In this document: in pieces, positions 5,752-8,953 of the stretch
Layout: the number at the start of each line of letters is the position of its first letter
Position numbering within the stretch: position 1 is the first letter of the stretch
NCBI GenBank assembly: GCA_037441765.1
Contig: JBBIRM010000115.1
Location: forward strand, 1 to 8,953
From: JBBIRM01 sp037441765
GTDB taxonomy: Bacteria; Desulfobacterota; BSN033; UBA1163
Length of the DNA: 8,953 nt
Reading direction: 5' to 3'
Notes under the pieces: model-generated
What the model saw: only the letters and a program-made list of their open reading frames with translations
The model's database searches: none
What the model was told of the DNA's origin: nothing
Made by a program: the position numbers and the translations under genes

Positions 5752-7035
5752 TCATTTGGTAATGTCTGCAATCACCTTTTCCAATGTCTCTGATGTGAAT
5801 TCCAAACCCGTCCCGATACTGGCAAGTTCCAGCAACCTCTCCTCACTCAATTCAGGGGATAGTTGAATAAAGATAGGATGGATCCCGAATATATAGGCGA
5901 CAGCCTGTCTCCTCTCCCATTCGTCCGGAGAAAGACCAAAATTGGGCGTCCAGGGGCTGAACCTTCCCTTCCTGACACTTTCCAATGTTCCCTTTAGAGT
6001 TGGAATTGACTTCTTAATCTCTTCGGGCTTTTTTCTTCCTGCCTTTTGATTCAACTCCAAAACAGCATTTGCATCTATCCCATATCTTGCACAGTCCCTT
6101 AACAATTCACAGGTATCCTGGGCAGAGAGACCTAATTTCTTAAACCCGAGAAGGGCATAAATATCTGTAATGAGAAAACCAGGCTCGTTCTTTTTACTCT
6201 CTTTTAAAAGTTTGGGCTCTTCGTCAAGAAACACAAATGTATTGGTAGGAAAAGGGGTATTGAAACAGGAGCGATGGCTGTGCACGATGGGTTCAAGCCA
6301 CTTCTGGACGTCTTCTCCAAGAGTAGCCGACATCTCCCCAATACCCTTCTTTATGGCAAAGGGTCCTTTCTTCACCTCAAAAAGGAGTTTTTTACATTTT
6401 TCAACGAACCCATCAGGGTCTGAAATCTCAAGTAAGCTCAATCCCCTTAAAGCAATCAATTTCAGGTTCTTTTGGCCAAACAATTTTCCAAATCCCCACC
6501 GATCTCCACTTTGCCAGTAGTTGATTTGAACCTGTGCAAAGGGAGACAATGTCTCCCCTGCCTTTCCTATCACCAAAACTTGGATCAGGAGATCTCCCAT
6601 GGCCTCCCTTATCCAATCGGTTGAGGCCCAGACATCTTTACCCCAAACCTCACCGGCATCACTAAGATCTGCAATGCCATCATGAACCCACAGATAAACA
6701 GGTCTGGAGGAATTTCCCTTAATGACAAGGTAATCAAACCCTGAGTATTTCAACTCCATCCCTGCATAAAGTGTTAATGGGGCATGGCAGAGATTTTCGG
6801 TCAAAGGGCTTTTTGCTGTTATGATGCTTAAAGCCGAGGCCGGGACAAGTGTCCCCGTTAACAATCCTGTTCCTAAGACAATGGGATCCTCATCCTTATA
6901 TTTTTCATAAAGGGTATGGGTGATTCCCACCCCACCGATCCGCTCTCTTACCAAATCTTCATCCAGCCCTTCTTCAGTGATTTTGGATGTGGCCAAGTCT
7001 ACGATTGCTATTTTATTTGATGCCAAATATTCCAT
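5752..7035 (-). CDS. Short aldehyde:ferredoxin oxidoreductase (AOR) family protein lacking Fe-S ligands
   Basis: The protein has 427 residues from the ATG at 7035, which has AAGGAG (7050-7045) 9 bases upstream; starting at 7080 would overlap the ferredoxin gene. The N-terminal half is clearly AOR-like: RIGGVGITHTLYEKY (32-46), TGLLTGTLVP (56-65), TAKSPLTE (73-80), LKYSGFDYLVIKG (95-107), WGKD (131-134) and a GQKNLKLIALRG segment (187-198). Catalytic AORs have about 600 residues and bind one [4Fe-4S] through CxxCxxxC plus a distal cysteine. Here the first motif is C257, T260, T264, with the same spacing, and the distal site appears to be H386 in FGIHPIF. The central-to-C-terminal part is shortened by roughly 150 or more residues. 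A cluster-free, possibly non-catalytic or repurposed homologue is inferred. No frameshift is visible, so it is not simply a broken gene. Confidence 0.8.
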   Translation of the reverse strand: MEYLASNKIAIVDLATSKITEEGLDEDLVRERIGGVGITHTLYEKYKDEDPIVLGTGLLTGTLVPASALSIITAKSPLTENLCHAPLTLYAGMELKYSGFDYLVIKGNSSRPVYLWVHDGIADLSDAGEVWGKDVWASTDWIREAMGDLLIQVLVIGKAGETLSPFAQVQINYWQSGDRWGFGKLFGQKNLKLIALRGLSLLEISDPDGFVEKCKKLLFEVKKGPFAIKKGIGEMSATLGEDVQKWLEPIVHSHRSCFNTPFPTNTFVFLDEEPKLLKESKKNEPGFLITDIYALLGFKKLGLSAQDTCELLRDCARYGIDANAVLELNQKAGRKKPEEIKKSIPTLKGTLESVRKGRFSPWTPNFGLSPDEWERRQAVAYIFGIHPIFIQLSPELSEERLLELASIGTGLEFTSETLEKVIADITK

Positions 7036-7049
7036 ATCCGGTCTCTCCT

Positions 7050-7403
7050 TTATTCCAGATAGATTGCATCTACTGGACAAAATTGAAGGCAGAGGGGCCC
7101 TTCCTCTCGGTCAGAACATAGGTCACAGGGTTGACGTAGCAGTAAGGGTTTTGCAGAGGCATCTTCTTTTTCCCTTCCCTCTCCCACTGCCCCGAGCTTT
7201 CTAATTTCTAACCCCTCAGGTCTGACAATAATGAGGTTTTCCTCCTCCTTCACCACCACTGCAAAATAATCCTTCTTCTCCCTTCCACGGGTAACCATGA
7301 TACAAGAGGAAAGGAAGGCAAAACCATCATCCCGATGATATCCACAGGCCACTTCACAAGCCATACACAAAACACATTTTTTTTGATCGATCCTTATCCC
7401 CAT
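7050..7403 (-). CDS. Two-cluster [4Fe-4S] ferredoxin-like electron-transfer subunit
   Basis: This 117-residue protein has C10-x2-C13-x2-C16-x3-C20 at the N-terminus and C93-x2-C96-x8-C105-x3-C109-P at the C-terminus, enough for two [4Fe-4S] clusters. The extended second motif CDLCSDREEGPLCLQFCP is typical of the HycB/AOR-partner class rather than small soluble ferredoxins. The middle (about 30-85) forms a beta-rich insert. No signal or membrane segment is present, so it is cytoplasmic. AAGGAG (7416-7411) sits 7 bases before the ATG, a strong ribosome-binding site. It is the first gene after the operon promoter and 14 bases before the AOR-like gene; ferredoxin-like subunits beside AOR genes usually carry electrons to or from the W/Mo protein. 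Here the AOR homologue lacks its own cluster, so the ferredoxin may serve another operon partner. Confidence 0.88.
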   Translation of the reverse strand: MGIRIDQKKCVLCMACEVACGYHRDDGFAFLSSCIMVTRGREKKDYFAVVVKEEENLIIVRPEGLEIRKLGAVGEGREKEDASAKPLLLRQPCDLCSDREEGPLCLQFCPVDAIYLE

Positions 7404-7418
7404 ATTGATTCTCCTTAT

Positions 7419-7439
7419 ATCTTAAAAAGCCTTTAAGAT
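7419..7439 (-). repeat. Perfect 8-bp palindrome in the operon leader
   Basis: ATCTTAAA (7419-7426) and TTTAAGAT (7432-7439) are exact inverse complements around a 5-base spacer. It lies about 30-50 bases after the predicted transcription start and just before the ribosome-binding site of the ferredoxin gene. The symmetry and AT-rich arms fit a repressor operator. A weak leader hairpin near the ribosome-binding site is the alternative. No T-run follows, so it is not a terminator. Confidence 0.5.
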
Positions 7440-7474
7440 GTTTCTTCCCTTTTCCTCCATAAAAATCGGTTAGG

Positions 7475-7503
7475 ATTATAATTGCTTAATACTGAAAAGT
7501 CAA
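7475..7503 (-). promoter_or_regulatory. Near-consensus sigma-70 promoter of the redox operon
   Basis: Reading the minus strand, TTGACT (7503-7498) is separated by 17 bases from TATAAT (7480-7475): five of six and six of six matches with ideal spacing. Transcription would begin near 7468, giving a leader of about 65 bases that holds the palindrome at 7419-7439. The promoter sits directly after the TlpA-like gene, so the operon can be expressed independently of it. Confidence 0.75.
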
Positions 7504-7514
7504 AGCGATTTCTT

Positions 7515-8060
7515 TTATCTCTTTTCAATAAGAATTTGGACCATTGTGATTACCTCTGGCCTATCCCATTTTCTCGGCCCAATTGCTTTTCCCAAAATGA
7601 GACCCCTCTTGTCAATGATGAAGGTTGTTGGAATGGCCCTCACCTTGTAAAGGTCAAGCGTTCTACCCTTAGGGTCAAGTAAGACCGGAAAGGTGTAACC
7701 CTTATTTTCCACAAATCCCTTTACCTTCTCTTTTTCTTCAAAATCGACAGAGACCGCAAGCAGGGTAAAATCCTTCCTGTCAAATCTTTGATAAAGGCTC
7801 TCCATTGAAGGCATTTCCTCTTTGCAGGGACTGCACCAGGTAGCCCAAAAATTTAGAAGGACCACCTTTCCTTTAAGACCTCTCAACTGGATAGTTTTAC
7901 CCTCTAAATTTTCAAGACGTAATTCAGGGGCCCTCTGAAGCTGATTGAGAGGCTGAATCTTAGTCTTTTCAAAAAGTTCCTCCACCTTGCTCTGAGCAGA
8001 GGCGCAAAATGAAAAACCAACAAAGGTAAAGAAAAGAAGATAGGCGATTTTTTTAACCAT
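7515..8060 (-). CDS. TlpA/ResA-like periplasmic thioredoxin
   Basis: The protein has 181 residues from the ATG at 8060. This start gives a proper signal peptide (MVKKIAYLLFF..., cleavage probably after ASA at about 20-22); the ATG at 8102 would add 14 hydrophilic residues ahead of it and has no ribosome-binding site. The mature part holds a TlpA/AhpC-TSA thioredoxin domain: PELRLENLEGKTIQLRGLKGK, the redox centre FWATWC76SPC79, VSVDFEEKEKVKGFVE, and the cis-proline loop RAIP144TTFII. Family members reduce or relay disulfides in the periplasm, often for c-type cytochrome maturation. That fits the three CxxCH/Rieske-type exported redox proteins nearby (inference). WCSPC differs from the resA/CcmG WCxPC forms only in the variable residue. 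It lies 111 bases upstream of the ferredoxin gene and has its own candidate promoter. Confidence 0.88.
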   Translation of the reverse strand: MVKKIAYLLFFTFVGFSFCASAQSKVEELFEKTKIQPLNQLQRAPELRLENLEGKTIQLRGLKGKVVLLNFWATWCSPCKEEMPSMESLYQRFDRKDFTLLAVSVDFEEKEKVKGFVENKGYTFPVLLDPKGRTLDLYKVRAIPTTFIIDKRGLILGKAIGPRKWDRPEVITMVQILIEKR

Positions 8061-8085
8061 CCCTTTGCAACCTTTTCCCGTCTTT

Positions 8086-8115
8086 TCTATAACATCACTC
8101 ATTGCAATATTTCAA
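8086..8115 (-). promoter_or_regulatory. Candidate promoter of the TlpA-like gene
   Basis: On the minus strand TTGAAA (8115-8110) and TATAGA (8091-8086) are 18 bases apart. A start near 8079 would leave a short leader with AAAAGG before the ATG at 8060, which agrees with the chosen start. The -10 match is only four of six. Confidence 0.35.
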
Positions 8116-8143
8116 TGATTTTTCCCAAGGAATTGGAATCCTA

Positions 8144-8172
8144 TTGTCTATGAGAAAAAATTTTTTTATAAT
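8144..8172 (+). promoter_or_regulatory. Promoter of the zinc-ribbon gene, placing transcription start at its ATG
   Basis: TTGTCT (8144-8149) and a perfect TATAAT (8167-8172) are separated by 17 bases. Transcription would start at about 8179-8180, which coincides with the ATG at 8180. No Shine-Dalgarno element exists before that ATG, so the mRNA may be leaderless. The promoter is divergent from that of the TlpA-like gene. Confidence 0.6.
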
Positions 8173-8179
8173 TTATTTA

Positions 8180-8383
8180 ATGCGTGAGTCAGGATTTGAA
8201 GAGTTTGAGGCAACCTCCCTTTATTGTCCAATGTGTAAGGCAGCTGTCCCTGTTAGAAAAAGATTGCTTCTAGTCTTACCTGAGGGCGATGAGTATGAAT
8301 ATCTCTGTGCCTACTGTTCCTCTTCAGTAGGTACAAAAATTGACAAGAACGCTCCTCAAATTGAGTTGGTTGTCAAACCATAA
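8180..8383 (+). CDS. Small zinc-ribbon protein of unknown function
   Basis: This 67-residue protein has two CxxC knuckles, C16-P-M-C19 and C43-A-Y-C46, 23 residues apart, the geometry of a single zinc ribbon. The segment between them (AAVPVRKRLLLVLPEGDEYEY) is mostly beta-strand-like. There is no signal peptide, so it should be cytoplasmic. The frame is open further upstream (TTG at 8102, ATG at 8150), but those codons are AT-rich, encode an unconvincing FFIIY stretch, and overlap the promoter elements at 8144-8172; the ATG at 8180 gives a compact protein that begins MRESGFEEFEATSLYCP. I do not recognise a named family. Zinc ribbons of this size act in nucleic-acid or protein binding, and no specific role can be assigned. 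Confidence 0.7.
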   Translation: MRESGFEEFEATSLYCPMCKAAVPVRKRLLLVLPEGDEYEYLCAYCSSSVGTKIDKNAPQIELVVKP

Positions 8384-8441
8384 ATCCATTTTCACCCTAC
8401 CCTCTTACAGTCCTTTACTTTTTTTTGATTCACTCACTCCC

Positions 8442-8470
8442 TTGCATCTCACCACTAAATTTGTTTTAAT
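8442..8470 (+). promoter_or_regulatory. Candidate promoter of the AIR-synthase-like gene
   Basis: TTGCAT (8442-8447) and TTTAAT (8465-8470) are 17 bases apart, with four and five of six consensus matches. A start near 8477 gives a leader of about 15 bases that contains the ribosome-binding site. The rest of the 108-base intergenic stretch 8384-8491 shows no hairpin terminator and no open frame. Confidence 0.4.
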
Positions 8471-8480
8471 CAAAACCATC

Positions 8481-8488
8481 GGGAGGAG
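8481..8488 (+). promoter_or_regulatory. Ribosome-binding site supporting a TTG start
   Basis: GGGAGGAG lies 3-5 bases before the TTG at 8492. No ATG or GTG occurs in frame between this element and the conserved part of the protein, so the rare TTG start is preferred. Confidence 0.65.
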
Positions 8489-8491
8489 AAT

Positions 8492-8953
8492 TTGAAGACA
8501 GGTAAATTAGAAATCAGACTCTTAAAAAGGCTTTTGGATAAATATGCAATTGTCGATTCGAGGGTCGTGGTCGGCCCCAGGATTGGTGAAGATGCAGCAG
8601 TCATCTCCTTGGGGAAGGGTTCGGATCACTATTGGGTTCTCACTTCTGACCCGATTACCTTTACAATTGAAGAGATTGGTTATTATGGAGTTGTCGTCAA
8701 TATGAACGATCTTGCCACCAGAGGTGCCCTTCCGAAATGGTTTCTGGTCACCCTCCTCTTGCCAGAAGAAATAGAACCGAAGGGGATTGAAAAAATCTTT
8801 CGCCAGATTTATCGAACCTGTCAGAAATTCCATATCGCCTTTATTGGTGGACATACAGAGATTGCACCTGGAGTAGATAAACCCATCCTCTCAGGTCATA
8901 TGGTTGGAGAGGTTAAGAAGGATAAACTGGTGAGAACAAGTGGGTCAAGGGCG
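8492..8953 (+). CDS. AIR synthase-related protein (PurM/HypE/ThiL superfamily), N-terminal part
   Basis: The frame starts at TTG 8492 and stays open to the window end, giving 154 residues. GEDAAV (32-37) is the acidic nucleotide/metal-binding motif of the PurM-HypE-ThiL superfamily. It is followed by TSDPITF (51-57), the helix VVVNMNDLATRGALPKWFLVTLLLP (68-91, N72-D73 conserved) and GGHTE (119-123), in the order expected for the N-terminal half. The family uses ATP to activate an amide, carbamoyl or phosphate group; HypE, for instance, dehydrates a thiocarboxamide for hydrogenase cyanide ligands. The C-terminal half, including any PRxC-type HypE tail, lies outside the window, so the subfamily cannot be decided. 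No hydrogenase gene is visible. The long minus-strand frame overlapping it is a shadow. Confidence 0.82.
   Translation, partial: MKTGKLEIRLLKRLLDKYAIVDSRVVVGPRIGEDAAVISLGKGSDHYWVLTSDPITFTIEEIGYYGVVVNMNDLATRGALPKWFLVTLLLPEEIEPKGIEKIFRQIYRTCQKFHIAFIGGHTEIAPGVDKPILSGHMVGEVKKDKLVRTSGSRA

Larger units (their letters stand above)
147..7503 (-). other. Predicted transcription unit of eight redox genes
   Basis: Eight minus-strand genes follow the promoter at 7503-7475 with gaps of 14, 9, 22, 16, 2, 10 and 5 bases. No hairpin followed by a T-run is visible between them. Several stop codons sit in or next to the next gene's ribosome-binding site, which suggests translational coupling. The unit contains ferredoxin, AOR-like, BPL_N-like, NarI-like, Rieske, b6-type, subunit IV-type and heme c/CCG genes. 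Whether the partial gene at 106-1 belongs to the same transcript is open. Confidence 0.6.

Noticed and set aside
5752..7035. Possibility that the AOR-like gene is a frameshifted pseudogene
   Set aside because: The frame is continuous, ends with a family-like C-terminal segment, and has a good ribosome-binding site; internal shortening and substituted cysteines do not need a frameshift.
7425..7460. Mini-ORF in the operon leader on the minus strand (ATG at 7460, MEEKGRNILKAF then stop)
   Set aside because: No ribosome-binding site, about 8 bases from the predicted transcription start, and no runs of a regulatory amino acid; its stop only happens to fall in the palindrome.
8384..8491. Terminator after the zinc-ribbon gene at the T-rich stretch near 8411-8427
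   Set aside because: The T-run is not preceded by an inverted repeat, so an intrinsic terminator cannot be supported.
8522..8854. 110-codon minus-strand open frame near the right end
   Set aside because: It is antisense to the AIR-synthase-like gene, whose conserved motifs show the plus strand is coding; the minus frame has no recognisable domain.
1..8953. CRISPR array, tRNA, rRNA, insertion sequence or phage genes
   Set aside because: No regularly spaced repeats, RNA-gene cores, terminal inverted repeats or transposase/integrase motifs were seen on either strand.

Overview
The window is a compact bacterial chromosome segment dominated by one long minus-strand gene cluster, with two short plus-strand genes at the right edge. 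The organism is most likely an anaerobic or facultative Gram-negative bacterium of the Desulfobacterota (former Deltaproteobacteria) or a close relative. This rests on the mix of CCG-domain Fe-S oxidoreductase, NarI/DsrM-like cytochrome b, b6-type cytochrome b and AOR-family protein, on periplasmic-type signal peptides, and on the AT-rich third positions. No rRNA or other phylogenetic marker is present, so the assignment is inference.

Layout. The main cluster probably starts at a near-consensus promoter (7503-7475, minus strand) followed by a leader with a perfect palindrome. In transcription order it encodes: a two-cluster ferredoxin-like subunit (7403-7050); a short aldehyde:ferredoxin oxidoreductase (AOR) homologue whose Fe-S ligand cysteines are replaced (7035-5752); a BPL_N / class I amidotransferase-like protein with an unassigned C-terminal half (5742-4501); a NarI/DsrM-like membrane cytochrome b with an N-terminal CxxCH (4478-3576); a Rieske protein (3559-3032); a cytochrome b6-type subunit (3029-2367); a subunit IV-type protein with PEWY (2356-1973); and a fusion of heme c, two [4Fe-4S] clusters and two CCG domains (1967-147). 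A signal-peptide-bearing gene, probably a solute-binding protein, begins at 106 and runs off the left edge. Upstream of the cluster lies a TlpA/ResA-like thioredoxin (8060-7515). On the plus strand are a 67-residue zinc-ribbon protein (8180-8383) and the N-terminal part of an AIR-synthase/HypE-superfamily protein (8492 to the window end).

How the parts may work together. The Rieske, b6 and subunit IV genes give a b6f-like quinol-oxidising core. Its usual electron acceptor gene is replaced by a membrane-spanning protein that carries a heme c on the outside and an HdrB/HdrD-like catalytic domain inside. The NarI-like cytochrome is the class of partner that HdrD/DsrK/TmcB-type proteins use to exchange electrons with quinone. 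The cluster therefore looks like a hybrid of a Rieske/cytochrome b complex and an HdrDE/DsrMK-like module, with a soluble ferredoxin and a degenerate AOR homologue attached. The hybrid complex, the missing AOR ligands and the low-potential signature of the Rieske protein are the most interesting points. The physiological substrate cannot be read from the sequence.
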